Origin: Sphingomonas taxi
Lineage (GTDB): Bacteria > Pseudomonadota > Alphaproteobacteria > Sphingomonadales > Sphingomonadaceae
Assembly: GCF_000764535.1 (NCBI RefSeq)
Contig: NZ_CP009571.1
Span: 3,596,001-3,660,000, forward strand
Length of the DNA: 64,000 nucleotides
Direction: 5' to 3'
The first letter of the stretch is position 1. Each line of letters opens with the position of its first letter. A program made the position numbers and the translations under genes. Below, piece by piece: positions 53,503 through 63,814 of the stretch. The notes under the pieces are model-generated. The model was not told where the DNA came from, made no database searches, and saw only the letters and a program-made list of their open reading frames with translations.

Positions 53503-54336
53503 ATGACCCAGGACGTCCTGCGAAACGTCGCGCACGGCCCGGTGGCGGCGCACCTCCCGGTCGCAGGCGACGACGCACCCGTACGCGTGCTCGTCGTCAA
53601 CCGCGATTCACAGGCGGCGTCGGTGCTGGTGGCGATGCTGTGCGATCATGGCTTCCTCGCCGAGGCGGTCGGCGTGACGGCCTTGCGCAATGGCGCCGGC
53701 GGTCAGGATTGCGATCTCGTCATCCTCGACATGATGGTCTGTGAGGACGGCGGCCTGGCGATGCTGCGGATGTTGACGCAGCGGCGGCATTGCCCAGGCG
53801 TCATCATGCTCAGCCGCCATGCCAGCGAAGTCGACCGGATCGTCGCGCTCGAAATGGGGGCCGACGATTGCGTCGCGAAGCCGACCAGCCCGCGCGAGAT
53901 GCTGGCGCGGGTCCGGTCGGTGGTGCGCCGCCGCAGCCGGACGCCGCCGGTTGCGGCGGTCGATATCGGCGAGGCCGGGCTGGATCGGGACAAAAGGATC
54001 GCGGTCGCGCGGTTCGCCGGCTGGACCTTCGAAGTCGAGACGCGCACGCTTACCTCGCCCGCCGGCGCGGTGGTGCCGTTGACCAACGGCGAATATGGCA
54101 TGCTGCTGAGGTTCGTCGCCCAGCCCCGCACGGTACAGTCTCGCGAGCGGCTTGCGGTGGCCAGCGGCAAGCCGGCCGGCGGGCAGCGCGACCGGACAAT
54201 CGACGTCAACGTCAGTCGGTTGCGCCGCAAACTCGCCGATCACACGGCGGACGAACTGATCCGCACGGTGCGCAGCGGCGGCTATCTGTTTATGCCGGTC
54301 GTCGCCTGCGATCTCGCGACGAACGGCGGCTGTTAG
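53503..54336 (+). CDS. orphan OmpR-family response regulator
   Basis: 277 residues from ATG 53503 with AAAGGA upstream; an earlier ATG at 53374 has none. Receiver with phospho-acceptor D76 (VILDMMVCEDGG) and K126 (CVAKPTSP), but S104 in place of the usual Thr (VIMLSRHAS) and only one acidic residue (D35, in VVNRDS) where two are normal. Output winged helix: GEYGMLLRFVAQPRTVQSRERLAVASGK and RTIDVNVSRLRRKLADHTADELIRTVRSGGYLF. No kinase is adjacent. Divergent from a TonB receptor and 142 bp ahead of a FecI-type sigma gene, so it may control the receptor or the fucoside locus. Confidence 0.88.
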   Translation: MTQDVLRNVAHGPVAAHLPVAGDDAPVRVLVVNRDSQAASVLVAMLCDHGFLAEAVGVTALRNGAGGQDCDLVILDMMVCEDGGLAMLRMLTQRRHCPGVIMLSRHASEVDRIVALEMGADDCVAKPTSPREMLARVRSVVRRRSRTPPVAAVDIGEAGLDRDKRIAVARFAGWTFEVETRTLTSPAGAVVPLTNGEYGMLLRFVAQPRTVQSRERLAVASGKPAGGQRDRTIDVNVSRLRRKLADHTADELIRTVRSGGYLFMPVVACDLATNGGC

Positions 54337-54478
54337 CGATTTGAAGGGAGGTCGGAATCCTGTGCGCGGCCCGGCGACCCTTGATCGTGCCGTCGCCGTG
54401 GCGGCGCCTGACGCTCTTGCCGCGACCGCTCCGCCTGGCGGATGATGAGCATCTGGCCGGGACAAACGTCTCAAGAAG

Positions 54479-55006
54479 ATGCACGTGGTAAGATCCGACC
54501 CAGCGCAGGACCCGAGCGAGCTTCTGACGGTGATGCGCCGGATGCGTCCGGCATTGATGGCGTTCTTTCTCCGGCGGCTGCACGATCGGACCCTGGCCGA
54601 GGATCTGGTCCAGGACATGTTCGTCCGGATCGCCGACATGGGCGGTCGAACCGCCGGCAATCCCGAAGGCTATATCTTCCAGGCCGCCGCCAACCTGCTG
54701 CGCGACCATGTCCGCCGCGAGGCGACGCGGTCCCGCTACGTCCAGGCGTGGATGGAGGACGGCACGCTCGGCATCGACACGTTCGACGCCGAGCGGCTGC
54801 TCGCGGCACGGCAGAGCGTCAGCTGCGTCGCCAGCACGCTAGGCACGCTGCCCGACCGGACCCGGCAGATCTTCATCCTGTATCGGCTGGAGGCCATGCC
54901 GCGTAAGGTGATCGCCGCGGCCTTCGGCATTTCGGTCAGCGCCGTCGAAAAGCATATCGCGAAGGCGATGCAGGCGCTGCTGGCCAATATTGAGGATATA
55001 CGATGA
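54479..55006 (+). CDS. ECF sigma factor, FecI type
   Basis: 175 residues. Sigma region 2: LLTVMRRMRPALMAFFLRRLHDRTLAEDLVQDMFVRIADM and PEGYIFQAAANLLRDHVRRE; region 4: LGTLPDRTRQIFILYRLEAMPRKVIAAAFGISVSAVEKHIAKAM, the V-E-K-H-I-A-K-A-M ending being typical of FecI. Directs transcription of the STN-type receptor next door when released by FecR. Overlaps fecR by 4 nt. Weak ribosome site at ATG 54479. Confidence 0.92.
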   Translation: MHVVRSDPAQDPSELLTVMRRMRPALMAFFLRRLHDRTLAEDLVQDMFVRIADMGGRTAGNPEGYIFQAAANLLRDHVRREATRSRYVQAWMEDGTLGIDTFDAERLLAARQSVSCVASTLGTLPDRTRQIFILYRLEAMPRKVIAAAFGISVSAVEKHIAKAMQALLANIEDIR

Positions 55007-56028
55007 CCGGCAGCCTCGGGTCGACCGACCAGGACAATGCGATCATCTGGTGCATGCGGCTGAGCGAGGGGGCTCTGACCGCCGCGGAGCAGCAGGACCT
55101 GCGCGACTGGCTCGCGGGCGACGCCGCGCGTCAGGAGCAGCTCGATCTGGCCCTCGCGGTCTGGACGGGGCTGGAGGCGGATGCCGAGGCGCCGGAGCTG
55201 CTCGGCCTGCGCCGCGAGGCGCTCGGTGCGATGCACCGGGCGGAACGGCGACGCTGGATGCGCGGTGCCGTGCTGCCGGCAGGCTGGCGCGCGCTGGCGG
55301 CGGTCGTCGCGCTCGTCGCGGTGGCGCTCGCCACGATGGTCTGGCAGCGACACGGCGGCACCTCCTATCGCACCGGCATCGGCGAGCGTCGGGTGATCGC
55401 TTTGGCGGACGGGTCGCGGCTGTCGCTCGACGCGGACAGCGCGGTCTCGGTCGCTTTCAGCGACCAGCGCCGCGATCTTACGCTGGAACGCGGGCGTGCA
55501 CGCTTCAAGGTGGCGAAGAACCCGCTCCGCCCCTTCGCCGTCCATATCGGCGACGATGTCGTTGTCGCCACCGGGACCGAATTCTCGGTCGAGCGTCTCG
55601 CCGGCGAGATGCGCGTCGCGCTGTTCGAGGGGCGCGTCGCGGTCCTGCACGACGGCCGGCACGGTCCGGTCGCCGCGCTGACCCGACGCGACGGCGCGAT
55701 CGTCGCTGCCGAACGGGCGCTCGCGCCGGGCTCGGAGCTGCGGATGCCGTTCGGCAAGACGATCGGCGGGATCGCGCCGATCGGTCTCAACGACGGCATG
55801 GAGGAGGGGCAGATGAGCTTCACTGCCGAGGCGCTGGGCGTCGCGGCCGAGCGGATGAACCGCTATGCCGGCGCCCACCGGATCGCGGTTGCGCCCGATG
55901 TCGCGGCGCTGCGCATCAGCGGCGTCTTCAATGCCGGCGACAGCGACGCCTTCGCCCAGGCCATCGCCGCCACCTTTCCGGTACGCGTCACGCGCGATGG
56001 CGACACGTTGCGGATAGTCGCGCCCTGA
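55003..56028 (+). CDS. FecR-type anti-sigma/sigma regulator
   Basis: 341 residues. N-terminal cytoplasmic DUF4880 segment (AIIWCMRLSEGALTAAEQQDLRDWLAGDAARQEQLD), one membrane helix (~98-116, LAAVVALVAVALATMVW), then the periplasmic FecR domain (GERRVIALADGSRLSLDADSAVSVAFSDQRRDLTLERGRARFKVAKNPLRPFAVHIGDDVVVATGTEFSVERLA) and a C-terminal STN-like module (AALRISGVFNAGDSDAFAQAIAATFPVRV). It relays occupancy of the receptor's STN domain to FecI. Starts on the sigma stop. Confidence 0.92.
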   Translation: MTGSLGSTDQDNAIIWCMRLSEGALTAAEQQDLRDWLAGDAARQEQLDLALAVWTGLEADAEAPELLGLRREALGAMHRAERRRWMRGAVLPAGWRALAAVVALVAVALATMVWQRHGGTSYRTGIGERRVIALADGSRLSLDADSAVSVAFSDQRRDLTLERGRARFKVAKNPLRPFAVHIGDDVVVATGTEFSVERLAGEMRVALFEGRVAVLHDGRHGPVAALTRRDGAIVAAERALAPGSELRMPFGKTIGGIAPIGLNDGMEEGQMSFTAEALGVAAERMNRYAGAHRIAVAPDVAALRISGVFNAGDSDAFAQAIAATFPVRVTRDGDTLRIVAP

Positions 56029-56139
56029 CCGGCCAATCTGATACCAAATTGCGGCAATGGTTATAAAAATGTTGGAAAGCTGCTGAGCATTCCGTCCGGT
56101 CGTCCGTCATAAAACCACAACATAAAAGAGGGGTGTGAC

Positions 56140-59100
56140 ATGATCGGGACTCGACGCATCGGTGCCGCCGTCAGCAGCGCGGCAATCGCCATCGTGATGA
56201 TCGCCTCGCCGGCGCTGGCCCAGCAACGACCCGTGCAGGTCGATATCAAGGCGCAATCGCTGGGTCAGGCGTTGCGCACCTTCGGTCGTCAGGCGCGTAT
56301 CCAGTTGGTGTTCGACGAGGCCCTGCTCGGCAATCGCATCGCGCCGGCCGTGGCGGGCAGCATGACGGTCGACGCCGGACTCGACCGCCTGTTGCAGGGC
56401 AGCGGGCTGACCGTCGCGCGGACATCGCAGGGCGTGTACGTCATCAACCGCGGTGCGGCGTACACGCCGGTCGCGATGACGACGCAGGCGGGCGCCGCGA
56501 CCGCTGCGCCGCAGGCCGCCGTGCCGTCCGACCCGGTGACGCCCGATGGCGCCGACGTGATCGTCACCGGCTCGCGCATCCGCTCCAAGAACCTCGTCGA
56601 GACCGCGCCGGTGACGAGCGTCGGGCAGGCGGAGATCAAGCTGCAATCCGCATTCAGCGTGCAGGAGGTGCTCAACCGCGTTCCGGCGATCAAGAACAGC
56701 GATACCAACCTGTCGAACGGCAACGGCCGCCAGCAATTCGACTTCCACGGGCTCGGCACCAACCGGACGCTGACGCTGATCGACGGTCAGCGGATCGGCG
56801 TTACCGAAGGGATCGACGCTTCGGTGATCCCGGTCGGGCTGATCGAGCGCGTCGACCTGCTGACCGGTGGCGCCTCCGCCGTCTACGGCTCCGACGCGAT
56901 CGGCGGCGTCGTCAATTTCGTGCTCCGCAAGAATTTCGAAGGCGTCAACGCCAACGTCAATTACGGTTTCTACAACGCCGACAACAGCGACAATATCGCC
57001 GCGCAGGCCGCCCGCAACGCCGGCTTCGCCGTCCCCAGCGGGTCGCGCAACGACGGCGGCCGGTTCGACGCCAACATCAGCATCGGCCACAATTTCGCCG
57101 ACGGGCGCGGCAATATCTCGGTCTTCGGCGCCTATAGCCAGGTCGAGCCGGTGCTCGCCTCGTCGCGGTCCTTCTCGGTCTGTCCGATCACCTTGTCCGC
57201 GCAGACGGTGGTCTGCGCCTCGCCCTCCTCGGCGACGCCGGCGGGCTATTTCCAGGCGCTGTCGGGGCCGGCGCAGAACGGGACGATCTTCAGTAACGCG
57301 GCCGACGGCTCGCGCGCCTTCGTGCCCTACACCGGCGCCAACGGCTATAATTACAACGAGACCTTCTACTTCCAGCGCCAGAACACCCGCTACAACGGCG
57401 CGGCGTTCCTCAATTACGAAGTGTCGCCGGCGATCCAGCTCTACGCCAACGGTCTCTACCTCAAGTCGAACGCGACCAGCCAGTCGGACCCGGCGACGAT
57501 CCAGCCCGGGTCGGTGGCCTATAACATCAATTGCGACAATCCCCTGCTGTCCGCGCAACAGGCGCAGTCGCTGTGCGGCACCGCGGCGGGGACCGCGACC
57601 AACGTCACCACCGACGTGCGCTATCGCTTCACCCAGCCGCAGGTGACGCGTTCGTCGAACGAAATCTATCGCGGCGTCGCCGGCGTTCGCGGCGATCTCG
57701 GCAGCGCGTGGCATTATGACGTCGGCGGCGTCTATTCGACCACGCTCTACCGGCAGCGCCAGCTCAACCGCGTCGATCCGGCCAAGGTCGCCAATGCGTT
57801 GCAGGTCGTCGACGTCAACGGCGTCGCGACCTGTGCGTCGGTGGCGACCAACCCCGGCTGCGTGCCGCTCGATATCTTCTCCACCGCCGGCCCCAGCCAG
57901 GCGGCGATCGACTATCTGTCCTATGGCGAGGGCGGCGGCCTGTTCCGCGAACGCTACGAACAATGGGTCGGCAATGCCAACGTCACCGGCGATCTCGGCG
58001 AGTACGGCATCCGCAGCCCGCTCTCGACCAAGGGGATCAACATCGCGCTCGGCACCGAATATCGCGCCAACACCTATCGCTCCAATCCCGACGCGGCCTA
58101 TCAGGCGGCATTCGGATCGACGCCGAACCGGCTGTCGAACCACGCCTTCGACGTCTACGGCGAGGTCAACGTGCCGCTGGTCAGCGATCGTCCGTTCGTC
58201 CGCGATCTGAGTTTCGGCGCGGCGATCCGCGGCTCGAATTATTCGGGGGTCGACAAGATGCGCTCGACCTACAAGATCGACGGCAGCTGGCGTCCGATCG
58301 AGGATCTGCTGCTGCGCGCCAGCTACAACAAGGCGACGCGCGCGCCGAGCATCTACGAATTGTCGTCCAACGCTGCGGTCAGTTACGGCACGCTCGACAG
58401 CAACACGCTGGGCGATCCCTGCGCCGGCGCCAGCCCGTCGGCGAGCCTCGCGGTGTGCCAGAAGACGGGCGTCACCCAGGCGCAATATGGCGCGATCCCG
58501 CAATGCCCGGACAATCTGTGCACCGTGCGCAACGGATCACAGGGCCTGGTGACGCCGGAGATCGCGCACACCTATACCTATGGCCTGGTGCTGACGCCGC
58601 GGATGCTGCGCGGCCTGTCGATCACCGCCGATTATTACAGCATCGAGATCGAGAACGGCATCGGCTATTACCGCGCCATCGACTTCCTGCAGACCTGCGC
58701 CAACACCGGCTATGACTTCTTCTGCGGCCAGCTGGTCCGCAACCCGGACGGCAGCCTGTTCAGCAATGCCGGATCGTCGAGCGGCTACATCAACCAGGGT
58801 TACAGCAACCTCGGCAAGACGAATGCGCGCGGGTTCAACTTCTCGGCGAATTACGATACGCGTGTCGGAAATTGGGCGCATTTCTCGACGAGCTACGTCG
58901 CGACGCTGCAGACCGCGAAGGGTGGCGACCTCGGCCTGCCCGACACCGACTTCAACGTCGTCGGCCTGTTCGGACCCTATGCGGGGCAGGGCTATCGCCG
59001 CTACCAGCATAATTTCCGCTTCACCCTCGCCTCGCCGGACAGCGCGCGGACGCAGGGTCTGGTGTCGCTCAACTGGCGGCACAATTCGGGGCTGAAGAAT

Positions 59101-59376
59101 TCGCGGCTCGACGGCAATCCGATCTTCGGTGCGGACGATCCCAACGTGCCCGACCAGTACAAATATCTGCCGGCCTATGACGTGTTCGACCTCAGCACCA
59201 GCGTCACCGTATCGCGCAGCCTGACGCTGCGGGTCGTCGTCAACAATCTGCTCAACGCCAATGCGCCAGTCCGCCCCAGCCCGCCGCTCGAGGCGGCGGA
59301 GCGGGTCAATACGTCGCCATCGGTGTATGATGCGCTCGGCCGCTCGATCAACATGGGAGCAACGCTCAATTTCTAG
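56140..59376 (+). CDS. TonB-dependent transducer receptor with STN domain (FecA type)
   Basis: 1078 residues. Signal peptide ends SPALAQ; residues ~28-100 are the STN domain ([30 protein letters not shown]...[14 protein letters not shown]) that talks to FecR. Plug: [71 protein letters not shown]; barrel ends [10 protein letters not shown]. Preceded by fecI-fecR and followed, with overlap, by two fucosidases, so a fucosylated glycan or oligosaccharide is the probable ligand. A possible ECF promoter, GGAAA (56074) with CGTCC (56093), has a 14-bp spacer, shorter than usual, so I hold it weakly. Confidence 0.93.
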   Translation: MIGTRRIGAAVSSAAIAIVMIASPALAQQRPVQVDIKAQSLGQALRTFGRQARIQLVFDEALLGNRIAPAVAGSMTVDAGLDRLLQGSGLTVARTSQGVYVINRGAAYTPVAMTTQAGAATAAPQAAVPSDPVTPDGADVIVTGSRIRSKNLVETAPVTSVGQAEIKLQSAFSVQEVLNRVPAIKNSDTNLSNGNGRQQFDFHGLGTNRTLTLIDGQRIGVTEGIDASVIPVGLIERVDLLTGGASAVYGSDAIGGVVNFVLRKNFEGVNANVNYGFYNADNSDNIAAQAARNAGFAVPSGSRNDGGRFDANISIGHNFADGRGNISVFGAYSQVEPVLASSRSFSVCPITLSAQTVVCASPSSATPAGYFQALSGPAQNGTIFSNAADGSRAFVPYTGANGYNYNETFYFQRQNTRYNGAAFLNYEVSPAIQLYANGLYLKSNATSQSDPATIQPGSVAYNINCDNPLLSAQQAQSLCGTAAGTATNVTTDVRYRFTQPQVTRSSNEIYRGVAGVRGDLGSAWHYDVGGVYSTTLYRQRQLNRVDPAKVANALQVVDVNGVATCASVATNPGCVPLDIFSTAGPSQAAIDYLSYGEGGGLFRERYEQWVGNANVTGDLGEYGIRSPLSTKGINIALGTEYRANTYRSNPDAAYQAAFGSTPNRLSNHAFDVYGEVNVPLVSDRPFVRDLSFGAAIRGSNYSGVDKMRSTYKIDGSWRPIEDLLLRASYNKATRAPSIYELSSNAAVSYGTLDSNTLGDPCAGASPSASLAVCQKTGVTQAQYGAIPQCPDNLCTVRNGSQGLVTPEIAHTYTYGLVLTPRMLRGLSITADYYSIEIENGIGYYRAIDFLQTCANTGYDFFCGQLVRNPDGSLFSNAGSSSGYINQGYSNLGKTNARGFNFSANYDTRVGNWAHFSTSYVATLQTAKGGDLGLPDTDFNVVGLFGPYAGQGYRRYQHNFRFTLASPDSARTQGLVSLNWRHNSGLKNSRLDGNPIFGADDPNVPDQYKYLPAYDVFDLSTSVTVSRSLTLRVVVNNLLNANAPVRPSPPLEAAERVNTSPSVYDALGRSINMGATLNF

Positions 59377-61855
59377 GCCGACCTCTCCGATCGGCGACGA
59401 CGGATCGCCGGCGGTCTCGCGCCGCGACCTGCTCGCCGGGGGAAGCGGCGCGGTGATCCTGGGCCTGCTCGCCAGCGGTGACGCGGCGCTGGCGCAGGAA
59501 AGCGCGCCGACCCGCGGCCATCGTCTCGTCGCGACCGCACCTGCCGGCGAGTGGCTGCTCGGCCATCCCGTCGGCAACGGCCGGATCGGCGCGATGATGG
59601 GTGGCGGCGTCGCCAGCGATACGATCTCGCTCAACCACGACACGTTGTGGACGGGGCAGCCCGCGACGTCGCCCGACCACGACGGGCGCGCCGAGCTGGC
59701 GGCGGTGCGTGCCGCGGTGTTCGCCGGCGACCCGCCCGCCGCGGACCGGCTGAGCAAAGCGCTGCAAGGCGCCTATAGCCAGAGCTACGCGCCGATGGCG
59801 AACCTCGTGCTGGCGATGACCCATGCCACGCCGCCGCGCGCGTACCGGCGCGAGCTCGACCTCGACCGCGCGGTGGCGTCGGTCGCCTATCGCTGCGACG
59901 GCATCGGCTTTCGTCGCGAGCTGTTCGCCTCGCATCCCGACGGGATCATCGTGCTTCGCCTCAGCGCCGATCGTCCGGGTGCGCTGCATGGCCGGATCGG
60001 CCTGACGACGTCGTTGCGCGGCGATACCGTCGCCGACGGCACGACCCTCACGCTGACCGGCAAGGCGCCGACGCGCTGCGAGCCCGATTACCGCAACCTG
60101 CCCGATCCGATCGCCTATTCGGACGAGCCCGGTCACGGCATGGCGTTCGCGACCATCCTGTCGGTCGAGGCGCGGGGCGGCATCGTCGTCGCGCACGGCG
60201 ATACCGTTTCCGTTCGCGGTGCCGACGAGATCGTCGTACGGATCGCCGCGGCGACCGGGTTCCGGGGCTTCGATCGGCTGCCCGATACACCACCGGCCGC
60301 GGTGGTGGCGGCGGCGGGACGCGACCTCGCCGCGAGCGCGGGCCGGCCGTTCGCGCTGCTGCTCGACCGCCATATCCGCGATCATCGCGCGCTCTATCGC
60401 CGCACGGCGCTGTCGCTCTCCGCCGCGGATGCCGACGCGGTGCAGGCCGAGCGGCTGTTCCATCTCGGCCGGTATCTGATGATCGCCTGCTCGCGCGCGG
60501 GAACCATGCCCGCCAATCTGCAGGGGCTATGGAATGCCACGGTGCGCCCGCCGTGGAGCTGCAATTACACGACCAACATCAATCTGCAGATGAACTATTG
60601 GCCGGTGGAAAGCTGCAACCTGCCGGAATGCCATCTGCCGCTGATCGACCATATCGAGCGGCTGGCGGCGAACGGTGCCCGGACCGCGCGGACGCTGTAC
60701 GGCATGCCGGGCTGGTGCGTGCACCACAACAGCGACCTGTGGGCGATGACGCATCCGGTCGGCGCGCGCGAGGGCGACCCGAACTGGGCGAACTGGCCGA
60801 TGGGCGGGCCGTGGCTGGCGCAGCACGTCTGGGACCATTACCGCTTCACCGGCGATCGGCGCTTCCTCATCGACCGCGGCTTCCCGCTGCTGCGCGGCTG
60901 TGCCGAATTCTGCGCCGCCTGGCTGGTCGCCGATCCGGCGGGCGACGGACTGACCACCGCACCGTCGATCTCGCCCGAGAACCTGTTCATGGCCGCGCCG
61001 GGCAAGGCCGCGGCGGTCGGCGCAGGCTGCACGATGGACCTCGCGCTGATCCGCGAGCTGTTCGCGCATTGTATCGAGGCGGCGACGCTAGTCGGCGATA
61101 CCAGCGATCTCGCCGCGCGCCTGTCGCGCCTGCTGGACCGGCTTGCCCCCTATCGGGTCGGGCGCTTCGGCCAGTTGCAGGAATGGTCGGCGGACTATGA
61201 CGAGCAGGACCCCGGCCACCGCCACGTCTCGCACCTCTATCCGCTTTATCCCGGCACCGCGATCGATCCGCAGCGCACGCCGCAGCTGGCGCAGGCCGGC
61301 GCGGTCTCGCTGGCGCGGCGCGAGGCGCATGGCGGGTCGAGCACGGGCTGGAGCCGGGCCTGGGCGACGGCGATCTGGGCGCGGCTCGGACGCCCGGCCG
61401 ATACCGCACGGTCGCTGTCGGCCTTTCTGGCGCATAGCGTCGCCGCCAACCTGCTCGACACGCACCCGGCGCAACCGCGCCCCGTCTTTCAGATCGACGG
61501 CAATTTCGGCATCACCGCCGCGATCGCGGAGATGCTGCTGCAGAGCCACGGCGACGCCATCGCGCTGCTGCCGGCAGTGCCGGCGCACTGGGCGAGCGGC
61601 ACGATAAGCGGGCTGCGCGCGCGGGGCGGCCATGCGGTGGACATCGCGTGGCGACCGGCGGTGGTCCGTGCGACGGTGACCGCGGGCGGCGACCGGCTCG
61701 CGGTGCGACCGCCGGCCGGGTTCGTCGTGACGGCGATACGGCAGGACCGCCGCGCACTCCGCTTCGCGCCGATTCAGGGCGTGACGCAAATCCACACCCG
61801 GCCGGGCCGACGCTATCGCATCACGCTGAGCCGGATTCCCGTCGGGGCGGCCTGA
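59330..61855 (+). CDS. GH95 alpha-1,2-L-fucosidase, putative Tat-exported
   Basis: About 841 residues. Catalytic set of GH95 is intact: N416 and N418 ([15 protein letters not shown], water activators), E550 (SISPENLF, general acid) and D723 ([15 protein letters not shown]). N-terminal beta domain begins [36 protein letters not shown] twin-arginine leader, [27 protein letters not shown], starts about 30 residues in. Odd start: the only in-frame ATGs (59327, 59330) lie inside the receptor gene, 46-49 bp before its stop and without a clear ribosome site, so translation probably depends on coupling. Releases fucose from alpha-1,2-fucosyl caps. Confidence 0.9.
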   Translation: MRSAARSTWEQRSISRPTSPIGDDGSPAVSRRDLLAGGSGAVILGLLASGDAALAQESAPTRGHRLVATAPAGEWLLGHPVGNGRIGAMMGGGVASDTISLNHDTLWTGQPATSPDHDGRAELAAVRAAVFAGDPPAADRLSKALQGAYSQSYAPMANLVLAMTHATPPRAYRRELDLDRAVASVAYRCDGIGFRRELFASHPDGIIVLRLSADRPGALHGRIGLTTSLRGDTVADGTTLTLTGKAPTRCEPDYRNLPDPIAYSDEPGHGMAFATILSVEARGGIVVAHGDTVSVRGADEIVVRIAAATGFRGFDRLPDTPPAAVVAAAGRDLAASAGRPFALLLDRHIRDHRALYRRTALSLSAADADAVQAERLFHLGRYLMIACSRAGTMPANLQGLWNATVRPPWSCNYTTNINLQMNYWPVESCNLPECHLPLIDHIERLAANGARTARTLYGMPGWCVHHNSDLWAMTHPVGAREGDPNWANWPMGGPWLAQHVWDHYRFTGDRRFLIDRGFPLLRGCAEFCAAWLVADPAGDGLTTAPSISPENLFMAAPGKAAAVGAGCTMDLALIRELFAHCIEAATLVGDTSDLAARLSRLLDRLAPYRVGRFGQLQEWSADYDEQDPGHRHVSHLYPLYPGTAIDPQRTPQLAQAGAVSLARREAHGGSSTGWSRAWATAIWARLGRPADTARSLSAFLAHSVAANLLDTHPAQPRPVFQIDGNFGITAAIAEMLLQSHGDAIALLPAVPAHWASGTISGLRARGGHAVDIAWRPAVVRATVTAGGDRLAVRPPAGFVVTAIRQDRRALRFAPIQGVTQIHTRPGRRYRITLSRIPVGAA

Positions 61856-61891
61856 TCGTCCCGAGCCTTCCCTCCTGCATCAGGACCAGCC

Positions 61892-63814
61892 ATGTCGTCG
61901 CTCTCCCGCCGAACCCTTCTCGCTTCCGGTCTCGCCACCGCCGGCGTCGGCGCCGCCCGCGCGGCACCGCGCGCCGCGGCGGACGCTCCCCCCGCGGCCT
62001 ATGGCGCGACGCCGTCGCCGCGGCAGCTCGCGTGGCATCGGCGCGAGCAATATGCCTTCGTCCATTTCTCGATCAACACCTTCACCGATCGCGAATGGGG
62101 CTATGGCGACGAAAGCCCCGCGCTGTTCGATCCGACCGACTTTTCCGCCGAGCAGATCGTCGACGCGGCCAAGGCGGGCGGGTTGCGCGGCATCGTGCTG
62201 ACCGCCAAGCATCACGACGGCTTCTGCCTGTGGCCGACGATGCTGACCGAGCATTGCGTGCGCAACAGCCCGTTCCGCGGTGGCAAGGGCGACGTCGTGC
62301 GCGAATTCGAACAGGCCTGTCGTCGCGCCGGTCTCGCCTTCGGCCTGTATCTGTCGCCTTGGGATCGCAACCACGCCGATTATGGCCGCCCCGCCTATAT
62401 CGATTACTACCGCAAGCAGATCGTCGAATTGTGTACCCGCTATGGCCGATTGTTCGAATTCTGGTTCGATGGCGCCAATGGCGGCGATGGCTATTACGGC
62501 GGCGCACGCGAGACGCGCACGATCGACGCGGCCGCTTATTACGACTGGCCGTCGATGTTCGCGCTGGTGCACCGTTACCAGCCGCTCGCCTGTACCTTCG
62601 AACCGCTCGGCTCCGATGCGCGCTGGGTCGGCAACGAGGACGGCGTCGCCGGCGATCCTTGCTGGCCGACGATGCCCGACCACAAGCCCAGCCAGGCGGA
62701 GGGCAATGCCGGACTGCGCGATGGCCCATTATGGTGGCCGGCGGAAACCAATACCTCGATCCGCCCCGGCTGGTTTTATCACGCCGACGAAGACGCCAAG
62801 GTCAAGGACCCGCAACGGCTGGTCAGACTCCATGACGAATCGGTCGCCCGCGGCACCAATCTGATCCTCAACCTGCCGCCCGACCGCCGCGGCCGGCTGG
62901 CGGACGTCGATACCGCGGTGCTCCGCGCCTTCGGGGATGCGCAGCGCGCGACCTATGCGGTCGATCTGGCCAAGGGGGCGATCGCGCATGCCGATCATGA
63001 ACGCGGCGTGCGTTTCGCTGCGGCCAAGGTGCTGGACGGCGATCCCGACAGCTATTGGTCGACACCGGATGGCGTACACACGCCGCAAATCGTGCTCGAC
63101 GTTCCACCCGGCCGCAGCTTCGACATCATCCGCATCCGCGAATACCTGCCGCTCGGTGTTCGCGTCACGCGCTTCGCCGTCGATCTCGATACGGGATCGG
63201 GCTGGCGTGAGGTGGCGTCAGGCGCCTGTATCGCCGCGCAACGGATTGTCCGCCTCGCCGCTCCCGTCCAGGCACGACGATTGCGGTTGCGGATCACCGA
63301 TGCACCCGTCTGTCCGGCGATCAGCGAGATCGCTCTGTTCCGCCAGACCGCCCCGGTCGCGGTCGCACTGCCGAGGCCGCGCGCGCCCGATACCGTCCCG
63401 CCGTCGGCCTGGTCGATTGCCTCGTCGTCGGGGCCGGACGTGGAGGCTCTGTTCGACGACGATGTCGGCACGTCCTGGCGGGTCCCGGTGGCGGATCGGT
63501 CGATGGCGGTGACGGTGGTGCTCAAATTCGACCATCGGCAACGGCTCGGCGGCTTCGTTCTGACCCCATCGCGCGCGGTGATGACCGATGCCGCTCCTCC
63601 ACGGCGGTATCGTGTCGAGGCCAGCGTAGACGGCGAGACCTGGAGCGATCTCGGCGCCGGCGAATTTTCGAACATCGCCAATGCCCTCTCGCCCCAGCGC
63701 ATCGCTTTCGAGACCGTCACGTCCTGCGCCTATGTTCGCTTCAGCTTCATCGGCCTGGCGTCCTCGGCGCATCACATGGCGATCGCCGACCTGAAGCTTC
63801 TACGGGCGGGGTGA
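61892..63814 (+). CDS. GH29 alpha-L-fucosidase with C-terminal discoidin/F5-8 domains, Tat leader
   Basis: 640 residues. Tat leader SLSRRTLLASGLATAGVGAARA. GH29 catalytic barrel: AWHRREQYAFVHFSINTFTDREWGYG, TAKHHDGFCLWP, nucleophile D193 in FEFWFDGANGG, and RWVGNEDGVAGDPCW, which fits the 1,3/1,4-type (GH29-B) enzymes. After ~residue 330 (ARGTNLILNLPPDRRG, the closing barrel strand) follow two beta-sandwich modules, one with DGDPDSYWSTPDGVHTPQIVLDV and a second, F5/8-type, with EALFDDDVGTSWRV and VEASVDGETWSDLGAGEF. Complements the GH95 enzyme in stripping fucose. Overlaps the convergent dehydrogenase gene by 15 nt. Confidence 0.93.
   Translation: MSSLSRRTLLASGLATAGVGAARAAPRAAADAPPAAYGATPSPRQLAWHRREQYAFVHFSINTFTDREWGYGDESPALFDPTDFSAEQIVDAAKAGGLRGIVLTAKHHDGFCLWPTMLTEHCVRNSPFRGGKGDVVREFEQACRRAGLAFGLYLSPWDRNHADYGRPAYIDYYRKQIVELCTRYGRLFEFWFDGANGGDGYYGGARETRTIDAAAYYDWPSMFALVHRYQPLACTFEPLGSDARWVGNEDGVAGDPCWPTMPDHKPSQAEGNAGLRDGPLWWPAETNTSIRPGWFYHADEDAKVKDPQRLVRLHDESVARGTNLILNLPPDRRGRLADVDTAVLRAFGDAQRATYAVDLAKGAIAHADHERGVRFAAAKVLDGDPDSYWSTPDGVHTPQIVLDVPPGRSFDIIRIREYLPLGVRVTRFAVDLDTGSGWREVASGACIAAQRIVRLAAPVQARRLRLRITDAPVCPAISEIALFRQTAPVAVALPRPRAPDTVPPSAWSIASSSGPDVEALFDDDVGTSWRVPVADRSMAVTVVLKFDHRQRLGGFVLTPSRAVMTDAAPPRRYRVEASVDGETWSDLGAGEFSNIANALSPQRIAFETVTSCAYVRFSFIGLASSAHHMAIADLKLLRAG

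Noticed and set aside
56074..56097. Firm ECF promoter GGAAA-N14-CGTCC upstream of the STN receptor
   Set aside because: The spacer is shorter than the usual 16-17 bp, so it is only mentioned under the receptor.
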